This document shows positions 1-8,143 of a DNA stretch of 64,000 nt, piece after piece (the first letter of the stretch is position 1; each line of letters begins with the position of its first letter). This stretch comes from a virus, in the IMG/VR virus record IMGVR_UViG_3300005617_000007, positions 1-64,000 of that record; one strand, written 5' to 3'. Both the position numbers and the translations under genes were made by a program. Below the pieces are notes generated by a model, which worked only from the letters and a program-made list of their open reading frames with translations, made no database searches and had not been told where the DNA came from.

Positions 1-52
1 CTGTAGTCATCGCCCGGTGGGAAAGACTGCCGAGAACTGAGGAGTTGTTAAA

Positions 53-346
53 ATGTCTATCGAAATAAGTGTTTCAGATTCCGAGTTGAAGTGGCTGGAA
101 GGCCGTCGCCGGAAGCTGAACGCAATGCGCGCAAAGTATAAAGCGCGCGGCCTTGCCGAACAAAAACCAAACGTTGCGCTCTCAGGACCACCGAAGCCTC
201 ATGAGGTATGTGTATTGCTCCGCCGCCGTAAAGGACTTACCCAGAAGGAAGTCGCCGAGAAACTTGGCTGTACTCGCTTGTGGGTAGTTCAAATGGAAGC
301 GGGTGACGCGCCGATTGATCGCTTGGGCATGTTCTGGGGGCTGTAA
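53..346 (+). CDS. Small helix-turn-helix protein
   Basis: 97 aa. The N-terminal half is basic and probably helical. The C-terminal half (about residues 52-90) reads as an Xre/Cro-type HTH, with a run like LTQKEVAEKLGCTRLWVVQ that matches helices 2 and 3 of such domains. It is likely a DNA-binding regulator of early genes. The start ATG follows GAGGAG at a good distance. It lies 1 nt upstream of the primase gene and is probably co-transcribed with it. The HTH ends close to the C-terminus, so little of a dimerisation domain is present. No operator can be assigned from the sequence. Confidence 0.7.
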   Translation: MSIEISVSDSELKWLEGRRRKLNAMRAKYKARGLAEQKPNVALSGPPKPHEVCVLLRRRKGLTQKEVAEKLGCTRLWVVQMEAGDAPIDRLGMFWGL

Positions 347-347
347 A

Positions 348-2765
348 ATGGCGGTACTGAAGAAGGTTAAGCACGATACAAAAAGTGCGGTGGAGTTCCT
401 TCAGAAGTGGAGCCCCGAGGGTCCATGGGTCCTCACCGCGATTATCCCGGACGGGAAAACCGAAACAATGACCTTTCCCGCGGCCAAGTGGACGGACGCT
501 GCCGCCTGGATCGAAGGTCATCAAGGCATCAAGAATCTGTACTTTCACGTCAATCCGGTTCGGAAGGCGTTGGATAATAAAGCCTCCAAGGAAGATATTG
601 CGCGATTGGCATGGCTCCACATCGACATTGACCCGCGCGCCGGGGAGGATTTCGCCGAGGAGCGGACCCGCGCGCTGAAGATGTTGAAGAACTTCAAGCC
701 GGCGCCAACGGTCATCATCGACTCGGGCGGTGGCTATCAGGGCTTTTGGAAACTCCAGCCAAGCGAACGCCTGGAAATCAACGGCGTGGTCGAGAAGGCT
801 CAGGAACTCGAAGCCTACAACATTCAGCTGGAGAAGCTATTCCAGGCGGACCATTGCCACAACGTAGACCGCATCATGCGGCTACCGGGCACCATTAACG
901 TTCCGACAGCGAAGAAGATCAAGAAAGGGCGCCAGCCTACATTGTCCACGCTTGTAGAATGGAACGATGCGGCGCTGTACACCATTGACCAGTTTATCCC
1001 GGCGCCGCGGGTTCAATCACGTGATCAAGGGCTCGCGAGCGGTCCGCCCAAAGTCAGAGTGACGGGCAATGTCGCTGATATCGGGACGGAGGAGCTGAAG
1101 GAGTGGGCCCAACAGAACGGCAAGGCGATCACGGACCATACCCTGGCGCTGATCGCGACCGGACAGGACCCGCTCGACCCGACGAAATACCAATCACGAT
1201 CTGAGGCGCTGTTCAGAGTCTGTTGCGACCTCGTGCGCGCCGAAGTTCCGCCGGAAATGATCTATGCGGTCATCACCGGATCGAATGAGATTGCGGTCAG
1301 TGTCCGCGATAAACCGGACCCAGAAGGCTATGCGCTGCGGCAGATCGAACGCGCGCTTGAAGAAGCCATCGACCCGATGCTGCGCAAACTGAACGAAAAG
1401 CATGCGGTCATTTCTGACATCGGCGGGAAGTGCCGAATTATCAGCGAGGTCATGGACCCTTCGCTACAGCGGACGAAGATCAGCAAGCAATCGTTTGAGG
1501 ACTTCCGCAACCGTTACCGCCACATCAAGGTGATTGTTGGGCGTACCGAAGCCGGCGCGCCGGTCGAGAAGGCCGCGGGAAACTTTTGGATTGATCACCC
1601 GAATCGCCGCCAGTTTGACACCATTGTTTTCTCGCCGGGTCGCGATGTTCCCGACGCTTACAACCTCTGGCGTGGATTCGCCTGCGATTCGCTCCCGGGC
1701 GATAAGCACAAGGGCTTCATGCAGCATCTATTCCTCAACGTCTGCTCGGGGAATCAGGAGCACTATGACTACCTGGTAGGCTGGATGGCTCGGACCGTTC
1801 AGCACCCGGACGGCCCGGGAGAGGTCGCCGTGGTGCTCCGCGGGAAGCGCGGAACCGGCAAGAGCTTCTTTGCCAAGAAGTTCGGGGCCTTGTTTGGGCG
1901 GCACTACCTTCAGGTGTCGGACTCGAAGCATTTGGTGGGCTCTTTCAACGCCCACCTCCGCGATACCGTCGTGCTGTTCGGTGATGAAGCCTTCTTCGCC
2001 GGAGACAAGAAACATGAATCAGTTCTGAAAACGCTGATCACGGAAGAACACCTGGTGATCGAAGGCAAGGGCGTAGACGCCGAGGCGGCGCCGAACTATA
2101 CGCACCTGATGCTCGCCTCGAACGAAAACTGGGTGGTGCCCGCCGGTCTCGATGAACGCCGCTTTTTCGTGATGGAAGTTGGCGAGGGGAAGAAACAGGA
2201 CCACAACTATTTCAAGAAATTGTCGTTGGAGCTGGATGAAGGCGGCTTCGAGAACCTGCTGCACTTCCTCCTGACCTATGACCTGAGCAAATACGAAGTC
2301 CGCGCCGTCCCCCAAACGAAGGCGTTGCAGGATCAGAAAATATTGAGCATGGACCCCGAAATTCAGTGGTTGTTCGAGAAGTTCTGGGAGGGTCGGATAT
2401 TGCGCGGCGACCAGGAGTGGCGGGAAAAGGTCATCAAAGATTTCCTGTATGACGACTACGTTATGGACCTCAAGGACCAGGGCCGCAACTTCCGTATGAG
2501 TCGGACCGGGTTTGGCAAATTCCTCCTCCGCGCGTTCCCGCCGGGCCATCCGGTCTCGAAACAGGAGACGGTTGAAGTGCCCTGGACGAATGACACCGGC
2601 TTCGAGGTACTGGTCAAGAAACGCATGTATGTGATCTATCTCCCGCCGGTTGATCTTTGCAGAGAACATTGGGACACTAACTTTGGTGGGCCGTTCGATT
2701 GGCCCAAGCTGGACGCGGTTCAAACGCAGTTGGTGCCCCCGGATGAGGAACCGATTCCATTTTGA
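348..2765 (+). CDS. Primase-helicase fusion (AEP-like N-terminus, DUF5906-type SF3 helicase)
   Basis: 805 aa from ATG 348; an upstream in-frame codon at 303 lies inside the preceding gene and was rejected. The N-terminal third has AEP primase features: HIDIDP at residues 91-96 (paired catalytic acids), an SGGGYQGFWK segment, and an RIMRLPGTIN segment. The C-terminal half is an AAA+/SF3 helicase: Walker A GKRGTGKS near residue 500, Walker B VVLFGDEAFF, sensor ASNEN, and arginine finger DERRFF. This layout is known from phage NrS-1-type primase-polymerases. It would prime and unwind phage DNA at the fork. Whether it also acts as the polymerase cannot be told from the sequence, but no classical polymerase is present in the window. 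Confidence 0.85.
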   Translation: MAVLKKVKHDTKSAVEFLQKWSPEGPWVLTAIIPDGKTETMTFPAAKWTDAAAWIEGHQGIKNLYFHVNPVRKALDNKASKEDIARLAWLHIDIDPRAGEDFAEERTRALKMLKNFKPAPTVIIDSGGGYQGFWKLQPSERLEINGVVEKAQELEAYNIQLEKLFQADHCHNVDRIMRLPGTINVPTAKKIKKGRQPTLSTLVEWNDAALYTIDQFIPAPRVQSRDQGLASGPPKVRVTGNVADIGTEELKEWAQQNGKAITDHTLALIATGQDPLDPTKYQSRSEALFRVCCDLVRAEVPPEMIYAVITGSNEIAVSVRDKPDPEGYALRQIERALEEAIDPMLRKLNEKHAVISDIGGKCRIISEVMDPSLQRTKISKQSFEDFRNRYRHIKVIVGRTEAGAPVEKAAGNFWIDHPNRRQFDTIVFSPGRDVPDAYNLWRGFACDSLPGDKHKGFMQHLFLNVCSGNQEHYDYLVGWMARTVQHPDGPGEVAVVLRGKRGTGKSFFAKKFGALFGRHYLQVSDSKHLVGSFNAHLRDTVVLFGDEAFFAGDKKHESVLKTLITEEHLVIEGKGVDAEAAPNYTHLMLASNENWVVPAGLDERRFFVMEVGEGKKQDHNYFKKLSLELDEGGFENLLHFLLTYDLSKYEVRAVPQTKALQDQKILSMDPEIQWLFEKFWEGRILRGDQEWREKVIKDFLYDDYVMDLKDQGRNFRMSRTGFGKFLLRAFPPGHPVSKQETVEVPWTNDTGFEVLVKKRMYVIYLPPVDLCREHWDTNFGGPFDWPKLDAVQTQLVPPDEEPIPF

Positions 2766-2974
2766 GCGAGACACTGGAAGCGACAAAGCGGGAGCTGGCT
2801 GAAGCCGGTATTGCGTACCGGGTCGAGAACGGGAAGCGGCACTATAAGGTCCGCTTCACGGTCTGTGGTAAGGCTTGCATGGTGACCTGTTCGCGCTCGG
2901 CGAGCGACCACCGCGCGATCTTGAACGCCCGCCTGCAAGTACGGCGCGAAATCCGAACGGCGATGAATCAATGA
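2762..2974 (+). CDS. Small basic protein, unknown function
   Basis: 70 aa. It starts at TTG 2762, overlapping the primase stop (TTGA), so translation is probably coupled. The body (ENGKRHYKVRF...CSRSASDHRAILNARLQVRREI) resembles many small phage proteins with a compact alpha/beta, HicA- or dsRBD-like pattern, but I see no defined active site. The basic C-terminus suggests nucleic-acid binding (inference). The gene ends just before a promoter. Confidence 0.55.
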   Translation: MSETLEATKRELAEAGIAYRVENGKRHYKVRFTVCGKACMVTCSRSASDHRAILNARLQVRREIRTAMNQ

Positions 2975-2981
2975 AAATTAC

Positions 2982-3011
2982 TTTACTTTTACGAACTCAC
3001 ACAACTATACT
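2982..3011 (+). promoter_or_regulatory. Phage early-type promoter P1 (TTTACT-N18-TATACT)
   Basis: -35-like TTTACT at 2982-2987 and -10-like TATACT at 3006-3011, spacer 18, within ACTTTACTTTT...CTATACTTT. It is the same extended motif as at least seven other intergenic sites in this window. It would fire just upstream of the small genes at 3027 and 3229 and the GHKL-like gene at 3445. Confidence 0.65.
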
Positions 3012-3026
3012 TTCCCGGCGGCGAAC

Positions 3027-3278
3027 ATGAGCCTGATTATGGAACAACGATACTCACTTGGACAGGAACTCACCCATCATGAATTGCGAGAAGCCTACAA
3101 AGCTATATTCCAACGCGACCTCCCGCGGGGCGCCAAATCGGCGGACGTTGCGCGCGGGCTCGCGGCGTCCTATGGCAACCGCTTTGAATTCGAGGTCAAC
3201 CGCCTCCGAGGTTATGCTTGGAATAATCATGAAGTGGTATCTCCTGATTCCGGTTGCAATCGTATGGATGGTATATAG
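3027..3278 (+). CDS. Small hypothetical protein
   Basis: 83 aa. ATG 3027 lies only about 9 nt after the predicted transcription start, so ATG 3042 (MEQRYSLGQEL...) may be the true start; neither has a strong Shine-Dalgarno. The sequence ELREAYKAIFQRDLPRGAKSADVARGLAASYGNRFEFEVNRLRG looks like a small helical domain of the DUF2924 type often found in phages (tentative). The 3' end overlaps the next gene by 50 nt in another frame. Confidence 0.5.
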   Translation: MSLIMEQRYSLGQELTHHELREAYKAIFQRDLPRGAKSADVARGLAASYGNRFEFEVNRLRGYAWNNHEVVSPDSGCNRMDGI

Positions 3279-3420
3279 CGCGATTGCCAGCTATTTCGAC
3301 CGCCCGACGGTGCTGCGCGATCCTTTGAGTGGTGATTGCGTTGAGATCGTCCAGCCCTCGGACCAGCATTACACCTGCGACAATCTTCCACCCAAGTACG
3401 TGTGCGCATACAAGTATTAA
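3229..3420 (+). CDS. Small membrane-anchored protein
   Basis: 63 aa from ATG 3229. It begins MKWYLLIPVAIVWMVYSAIASYF, one N-terminal hydrophobic segment, followed by a short polar tail with three cysteines (CVEIV, YTCDN, YVCAY). It is likely an inner-membrane or exported small protein, and the cysteines could form a disulfide in the periplasm (inference). The start lies inside the preceding reading frame, an arrangement seen repeatedly in this early region. Confidence 0.5.
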   Translation: MKWYLLIPVAIVWMVYSAIASYFDRPTVLRDPLSGDCVEIVQPSDQHYTCDNLPPKYVCAYKY

Positions 3421-3428
3421 CCACCAAC

Positions 3429-3440
3429 AGAAATGGAGCA
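3429..3440 (+). promoter_or_regulatory. Conserved leader/RBS motif AGAAATGGAGCA (copy 1)
   Basis: Exact copy of the recurrent 12-nt leader, four bases before ATG 3445. The GGAG core serves as Shine-Dalgarno. The internal ATG at 3433 is in frame with the gene but is part of the leader. Confidence 0.7.
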
Positions 3441-3444
3441 AACC

Positions 3445-4626
3445 ATGTCATATGTCGTATTCCGCAATAAGGGGGTCATTGACCCGCGGTCCATCACTAC
3501 CTTCGGCGCCAGCTCGAAGGAGAACAAGGGAGCCATTGGCTTTTTCGGAACCGGGCTGAAGTACGCCGTTGCAATCCTCCTCCGGGAAGGCTGTGAGATC
3601 AGCATTCTGTCGGGCAATAAGCGTCTCGACTTCGGGTCACGCAAAACCAAAATCCGGGTTGATTCCTTTGACTTGGTGACAATGAACAAGCGCGCTATCG
3701 GCTTCACCACCGAACTCGGCAAGACCTGGGAAGTTTGGCAAGCGATGCGCGAGCTGTATTGTAACATGCTCGACGAACGCGGCGAGGCCGTCGAGGTCGA
3801 GAACTTCCCCGAGCCTGACCCGGAATCCACGCAGATCATCGTTCGCGGGGAGAAGTTCACCGACGCCTGGGCCTCTCGCTCCGACATCATCCTGAGCACC
3901 GACGCGATTGAGAAAAATGAGTCAGTCCATATCCACCCGGGGCAATCGCAATATGTCTTTTACCGCGGGATCAGGGCCTATAAGCTCAACACTCCGTCGA
4001 GCTTTACCTACAACATTCAACGGAAGTGCGAGCTGACCGAAGATCGCACCCTGAAGTATTCCTGGGACGCTGATGCAGCGATCCGTAAAGGCTTCTGCGA
4101 ATCGAAAACGCCAGCCCTGATTCAGCGCGCGGTGACGGCGCCCAAACAGACCTATGAGAACACGATGACGTTCGAGGGCTGCTTGCCATCGAAGGAGTTC
4201 ATTGGGATCGTCCGGGACCTCGCGAACAAACGCGACATTCACCTCAACCGCAGCGCGCTCGAAGCGGTCCGTGTTTGGGCTTCGGACGAATTGCACGCCG
4301 GCCCGGCGCTTCAGCTTGATCCGGTAGAATCGGCGATGCTTCAGAAGGCGATCAACTTCAATATCGCGATGGGGTACGCCGTCAGTGATTACCCGATAGT
4401 TGTCACTGAATTCCTCGGCGAGGGCGTGTTGGGCCGCGCCGAGAATGGGACCATCTTTGTAAGCCGTCGAACGTTTATGATGGGGACGAAGATGCTTGCC
4501 GGAACCCTGGCGGAGGAGTATTTTCACCTCAAGTTCAACACCTACGATGAAACCCGCTCCTTCCAGAATTTCCTGGTTGACGCGATCATGACCCTGGGCG
4601 AAAAGCTACTTGGAGAACCGCTGTGA
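3445..4626 (+). CDS. GHKL-like ATPase with a C-terminal EExxH segment, unknown function
   Basis: 393 aa from ATG 3445. Near the N-terminus is a glycine-rich loop, GAIGFFGTGLKYAVAILL (G32-K39 core), resembling the G2 lid box of Hsp90/MutL-type GHKL ATPases. An N-box-like ELYCNMLDE (E103, N107, D110) follows. In ordinary GHKL proteins the N-box comes first, so this would be a permuted Bergerat-type fold. The C-terminus contains AEEYFHLKFN (E357, E358, H361), which could bind metal. Similar unassigned ATP-binding proteins occur in other tailed phages. The role is unknown; host-takeover or anti-defence functions are possible but not shown. Confidence 0.6.
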   Translation: MSYVVFRNKGVIDPRSITTFGASSKENKGAIGFFGTGLKYAVAILLREGCEISILSGNKRLDFGSRKTKIRVDSFDLVTMNKRAIGFTTELGKTWEVWQAMRELYCNMLDERGEAVEVENFPEPDPESTQIIVRGEKFTDAWASRSDIILSTDAIEKNESVHIHPGQSQYVFYRGIRAYKLNTPSSFTYNIQRKCELTEDRTLKYSWDADAAIRKGFCESKTPALIQRAVTAPKQTYENTMTFEGCLPSKEFIGIVRDLANKRDIHLNRSALEAVRVWASDELHAGPALQLDPVESAMLQKAINFNIAMGYAVSDYPIVVTEFLGEGVLGRAENGTIFVSRRTFMMGTKMLAGTLAEEYFHLKFNTYDETRSFQNFLVDAIMTLGEKLLGEPL

Positions 4627-4967
4627 CCATGAAACCAACTGTGAATCTCAACCCGGAGGCCGTCGCGATAGCGCGACAAATCCACGATGTGGCAAACAAC
4701 TTCCTTGTCGAGCGGAAGCGCATCCACGAGAAGGCGAACGAAGATTGCGAACGGCTCGGCGCCGACCGTCAAGCCGTTATGGGCGCGATGTTTGATCAGT
4801 TGTTCATTGCGCAGGGCCTTCCGCTTTCGCTGAAGGATCAGTATTCACTTGACATGAGTTATGCGGCTGATCACGGTCTCGCCTTCCTTCGCCCCATTGA
4901 GTTCGACCAACCGCAGGGCAGCTTCGACTTAGGCGAAATGCTCCGCAATCAACAAACCCAGCACTGA
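4623..4967 (+). CDS. Hypothetical protein
   Basis: 114 aa. GTG 4623 overlaps the previous stop and has GGAG seven bases upstream; ATG 4629 is the alternative. The N-terminal half is helical and charged (IHDVANNFLVERKRIHEKANEDCERL), compatible with a short coiled coil. No family recognised. It sits between the GHKL-like ATPase and a MazG-like enzyme in an apparent operon. Confidence 0.55.
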   Translation: MTMKPTVNLNPEAVAIARQIHDVANNFLVERKRIHEKANEDCERLGADRQAVMGAMFDQLFIAQGLPLSLKDQYSLDMSYAADHGLAFLRPIEFDQPQGSFDLGEMLRNQQTQH

Positions 4968-4976
4968 GGACAGGAT

Positions 4977-5624
4977 ATGGAAACTCAACAAACGATTACG
5001 GCGTGGGGTGTTGCGACCTTCGGCCCAAACAAGCCCCTGGCTATCGCAACCCGCGCCAACGTCGAAATGTCCGAGTTGTTGAACGCTCTCAGCAATCTGG
5101 CCGAGACCGGCGACGCTGAATTGTACGAACAGCGCCGGATCGCTTGCGGCGTCGAGTGCGCTGACGTGGTCATTATGGTCATGCAGGTCTCCGAGCTTCT
5201 GGGCGCCGATCTTCTCAGCGAAATTAACAAGAAGATGGCGATCAACCGCCGCCGCAAATGGATCACGCTTCCCTCGGGTCAGCGTCAGCATGAGGACGGA
5301 CCGAACCCGATTGGTGACAACGAGTTCAAGGAGCCCGGAAGCGGTCTGATCATGGAAATGGATCAGTGGTACATTCTCGCGGATTCGGGCAGTGCGTACT
5401 ATCCGAAGGGGTTTGCCTCCTCGGACGAAGCCATTGCTTGGGCGAAATCCCCGGCGGGCGTCGAAGCCGGCGCGGATAAAGCCGTGGTGCCTCATTTTGT
5501 CAATGGACACTGGGAGGAGGTTGACGGCGTCAACATTATGCGCGGCGGCGATCTATTCAGCTTCTGGGAAAGCGATGACCCGGAGTTCTTAAACGAAGTT
5601 CAGAAAATGCGTGGTGCTGTATGA
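4977..5624 (+). CDS. MazG-like nucleotide pyrophosphohydrolase with C-terminal extension
   Basis: 215 aa. The N-terminal ~95 residues fit the all-alpha NTP pyrophosphatase fold: VEMSELLNAL...ECADVVIMVMQVSELLGADLLSEINKKMAINRRRKW, with the E..E and ECAD acid pairs that hold Mg2+. Such enzymes hydrolyse (d)NTPs to the monophosphate. The ~110-residue C-terminal part (MDQWYILADSGSAYYPKGFASSDEAIAWA...) is a separate domain I do not recognise. In a phage with modified thymine it could prune canonical dNTPs or alarmones (inference). A second MazG-like gene lies at 15177. Confidence 0.7.
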   Translation: METQQTITAWGVATFGPNKPLAIATRANVEMSELLNALSNLAETGDAELYEQRRIACGVECADVVIMVMQVSELLGADLLSEINKKMAINRRRKWITLPSGQRQHEDGPNPIGDNEFKEPGSGLIMEMDQWYILADSGSAYYPKGFASSDEAIAWAKSPAGVEAGADKAVVPHFVNGHWEEVDGVNIMRGGDLFSFWESDDPEFLNEVQKMRGAV

Positions 5625-6100
5625 CAACGGTGATGGAAGGGGTTGAAGTCAAACTGGGGCGGCTCGATACCGATTGGCGCAAGTTCGCGGTCATTGTCCA
5701 GGTCCATTCGTCTCTGAAGCCCGGTTTCAAGGCCAATTGTGAAATCGACCCGGGTGAAGCGGGCAGTCAGGCCAATCTCCTGAAGATGGTCGGCGCCGCG
5801 GGAGGAGCCGGGGCGGAGTATCTGGCCGATAAGTACGGCGACGCGCTCGACCCAACCACCTGCGTCATCTACGCCCAGCGCGCGTTTCTCGAAGAAATGA
5901 AGCTGTGCGCCGAACTCGCCAAGGAGGTCCCGGCGAAGCTGAAGCGGCTCGACTCCAACAAGTTCGCGCTACAGAACAATGAGCTGGAATTGTTCGACCG
6001 CCTTCAGTGGTTGGTCAACCACGACGAAAAGCTGACGCCGAACGAAGTGCACGCCCTCGATACTATGTTGGGCCGTCTCCACGGAGAACAGCTGGGATGA
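5621..6100 (+). CDS. Hypothetical protein
   Basis: 159 aa, ATGA overlap with the MazG-like gene. Mixed alpha/beta in appearance, with no signal peptide, membrane segment or metal motif. A glycine/alanine-rich stretch (MVGAAGGAGAEYL) lies in the middle and an acidic helical region at the end. Function unknown. The tight overlap on both sides implies coupled translation. Confidence 0.55.
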   Translation: MTTVMEGVEVKLGRLDTDWRKFAVIVQVHSSLKPGFKANCEIDPGEAGSQANLLKMVGAAGGAGAEYLADKYGDALDPTTCVIYAQRAFLEEMKLCAELAKEVPAKLKRLDSNKFALQNNELELFDRLQWLVNHDEKLTPNEVHALDTMLGRLHGEQLG

Positions 6101-6843
6101 GAACCTGCGTTTGTCACGGCTTTAGGGCCCTGGGCGAAGCTGCCCCGGGCCTATGGGTTTGCCCCGAACACGGCAAGACCGGGCACGGTTCCTTTATGAC
6201 TCTGTTCACTGAGTATCGGGAACAGCTGGGATTTATCGACAAAGATTCATTCTGGGACCTCTGTCAAGGCGTCCTCGTGACTGAGCGCGTTCGCGCGAAA
6301 AACCAGGACCGGATTTATTTTGATGAGGACGATCTTTTCAAGGACGTGTCTCAGCATATCGAATCGCTCTCAGCGACGGCTTTGCCGTTGAAGCCGGTCC
6401 GGGTTAAAATGCCAGGACTTTTCGCTGGAGCGAATATCATGGCACTGGTTTATTTCTTGGTCAATCTCATCAGTCTGATTACGCTCGGGTTGTGGGCCCT
6501 GATTCCTGAACCCACCTCGCTGTTCTGGGTCGCCTCAATGATCGGCTCGGGAGCGTCAACGCTCTTTGCCCTCGTGCTGGAGCTACGCCGGCCCCGGCCT
6601 ATGATCCAGGGCATCGGGGATTCGCTGAGGGCGGTCTATCTGCCCAAGGACGTTCCCCCGGCGGGCGCTGAACAGCTTGTGGGCCGTCTGGTACTTTGGA
6701 CGGCGATGTTCAAGATTGATAAGGGTCCGCATAAAGGCGAATGGGCCATGCAGGCGGAGGACCCTCAGTTGCCGGTTTGGATACCCTTGACCGAATTAGT
6801 TGTACAAGAGCGTCGCCGGGGTTTACTTTTTAAGCGTTGGTAA
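6097..6843 (+). CDS. Membrane protein with N-terminal Cys/His cluster
   Basis: 248 aa from ATG 6097 (ATGA overlap). The first ~25 residues hold CVCHGF...VCPEH, a possible zinc-binding knuckle. After a soluble segment come two hydrophobic helices around residues 110-160 (IMALVYFLVNLISLITLGLW and LFWVASMIGSGASTLFALVL). The C-terminal ~85 residues are soluble. It is probably an inner-membrane protein with both ends in the cytoplasm (inference). No family recognised. Confidence 0.55.
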   Translation: MRTCVCHGFRALGEAAPGLWVCPEHGKTGHGSFMTLFTEYREQLGFIDKDSFWDLCQGVLVTERVRAKNQDRIYFDEDDLFKDVSQHIESLSATALPLKPVRVKMPGLFAGANIMALVYFLVNLISLITLGLWALIPEPTSLFWVASMIGSGASTLFALVLELRRPRPMIQGIGDSLRAVYLPKDVPPAGAEQLVGRLVLWTAMFKIDKGPHKGEWAMQAEDPQLPVWIPLTELVVQERRRGLLFKRW

Positions 6844-6850
6844 CTATACT
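6822..6850 (+). promoter_or_regulatory. Phage early-type promoter P2 (TTTACT-N17-TATACT)
   Basis: TTTACT 6822-6827 and TATACT 6845-6850, spacer 17. The -35 lies within the last codons of the membrane protein gene. It is followed by the conserved leader AGAAATGGAGCA at 6866-6877 and ATG 6883, the best-formed promoter-leader unit in the window. Confidence 0.75.
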
Positions 6851-6865
6851 TTTCAGACCTACACT

Positions 6866-6877
6866 AGAAATGGAGCA
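6866..6877 (+). promoter_or_regulatory. Conserved leader/RBS motif AGAAATGGAGCA (copy 2)
   Basis: Exact 12-nt copy, about 9 nt downstream of the expected start site of promoter P2. GGAG lies seven bases before ATG 6883. Confidence 0.7.
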
Positions 6878-6882
6878 CCACA

Positions 6883-7188
6883 ATGAAAGTTATACCGACC
6901 GCGAACCCCGGCCACGGCTTCTTCGGAACCATCGTTGACTTCAAGAAGGTCAAACAGATCGCGGAGACTCACTGGACTCTCGCGTTCAACCAAATCGCTG
7001 AAGCCGTTCCGACCGCGACGCCGGTTGAAATTCGTAATTATCTGGACAGTGTGTACGGTCGCCATTCCGCTGATGAGGTGGTCAATGGTCGGTCGCTCAA
7101 GGTCCAGATCGAATCCAGGCGTGCTCGCTTCTTGAAACATTTCGCTGCCATCCAGCGCCAAACTGCTGATGGTTGCTTCGAGGTCTGA
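6883..7188 (+). CDS. Hypothetical protein
   Basis: 101 aa, first gene after promoter P2 and leader copy 2. It is predominantly helical and basic (VDFKKVKQIAETHWTLAFNQIAEAVPTATPVEIRNYLDSVYGRHSADEVV). No signal peptide and no recognised motif. Position directly behind a strong promoter suggests an abundant early protein. Confidence 0.6.
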   Translation: MKVIPTANPGHGFFGTIVDFKKVKQIAETHWTLAFNQIAEAVPTATPVEIRNYLDSVYGRHSADEVVNGRSLKVQIESRRARFLKHFAAIQRQTADGCFEV

Positions 7189-7189
7189 A

Positions 7190-7480
7190 ATGGACGAAGC
7201 CGAACGCCGCCGCAAGATCGAAGCAATCATGGGGAAACACGGCCTGCCGCCGACGCACCCCAATTGTCGCTCGATAGTCAAGATGACCTGCAATCCGCAA
7301 TCACCAAGCTGGGTGTTCGAGGTATTTTGCCATAACCTCGAACGCGAGCTGATGCAAGTCGCGCTTGAAAACGGAACCCCGGTGCCCGATCCTGACCGCC
7401 TCCCCGTCTCCTGGGACGGGTTGGAGTCTTTGTTGGGCGCCGATACTATGAAACGGATCAGAAACGGAGAAGAAACATGA
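7190..7480 (+). CDS. Hypothetical protein
   Basis: 96 aa from ATG 7190, immediately after the preceding stop. It starts with a charged helix (MDEAERRRKIEAIMGKHG), followed by a core with cysteines (PNCRSIVKMTCNP, VFCHNLE). It ends in an ATGA overlap with the next gene. Function unknown. Confidence 0.55.
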   Translation: MDEAERRRKIEAIMGKHGLPPTHPNCRSIVKMTCNPQSPSWVFEVFCHNLERELMQVALENGTPVPDPDRLPVSWDGLESLLGADTMKRIRNGEET

Positions 7481-8097
7481 TTGAAGAACTGACCAACCCC
7501 GAGTCCATCGACAACTGCGGCGTCGATAACCTGGCTCACGAAATGCGCCAACGCCTCGCCGAGAAGCGCGAGAAAGGCTACAGCGGCTGGCATAGTCAGA
7601 AAGAGTGCCCGCCCTCGCGCCTCGCGACCCGCTTCATTGCCAAGGTCGCCAAGGGTGAATACATCGACGCGGCGAACTATCTCATGATGCTGTTTAATCG
7701 CCCCGACGCGGCGGAAGCCCATATCATTAAAGCCTTCGACGAACACGTGTATGACGTTCACTCGCGGCTCGATAAGGCGTTGGTTGAGAAGTCGAAGCTG
7801 TCCACCGAAGTCGAGCTGACGAAGGTAGCAAACAAGAATCTCCAAGAGGTCCTGGATGCTACCCGGCGCGAACTCGAAGTCACCAAGGCTAATCTATCCC
7901 GCGCGCTCGGATACATCGACCGCGTAACGGAAGCGGAGCCGCCCGCGGCGAACTTCCAGCATGAGCGCGAGGCTTCTGTTGGCGCTGTTTATGAGCGCAC
8001 GGTCTCGGGTTATCCTCGCCGCGGTCCGGTTTTGGATCACGGTATTCAGTACGATAGTTTCCAGGGTGTCTCCGATACCATGAAACGCTTTCGTTAG
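7477..8097 (+). CDS. Phage protein with conserved WHS..ECPP..LA segment and coiled coil
   Basis: 206 aa. The N-terminal ~85 residues contain RQRLAEKREKGYSGWHSQKECPP...GEYIDAANYLMML, a pattern shared by many small phage proteins of unknown function that pair a GW....C segment with D.AN..MML. Residues 90-150 form a likely coiled coil (DKALVEKSKLSTEVELTKVANKNLQEVLDATRRELEVTKANL). The C-terminal tail is basic. No catalytic motif is evident. Confidence 0.55.
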   Translation: MIEELTNPESIDNCGVDNLAHEMRQRLAEKREKGYSGWHSQKECPPSRLATRFIAKVAKGEYIDAANYLMMLFNRPDAAEAHIIKAFDEHVYDVHSRLDKALVEKSKLSTEVELTKVANKNLQEVLDATRRELEVTKANLSRALGYIDRVTEAEPPAANFQHEREASVGAVYERTVSGYPRRGPVLDHGIQYDSFQGVSDTMKRFR

Positions 8098-8107
8098 AAA
8101 TGGAGCA
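8096..8107 (+). promoter_or_regulatory. Conserved leader motif AGAAATGGAGCA (copy 3)
   Basis: Exact copy overlapping the end of the preceding gene (its TAG stop lies at 8095-8097). Unlike other copies it is 36 nt before the next start (ATG 8144), which has its own AAAGG. It may therefore be a remnant, or a leader whose original gene was replaced. Confidence 0.5.
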
Positions 8108-8143
8108 AACAAACCCCTAACCCCACTGTAAAGGTAAATTATT

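Noticed and set aside
3433-3444. Upstream in-frame ATG as start of the GHKL-like gene
   Set aside because: It is inside the conserved AGAAATGGAGCA leader; the next ATG (3445) has proper spacing from GGAG.
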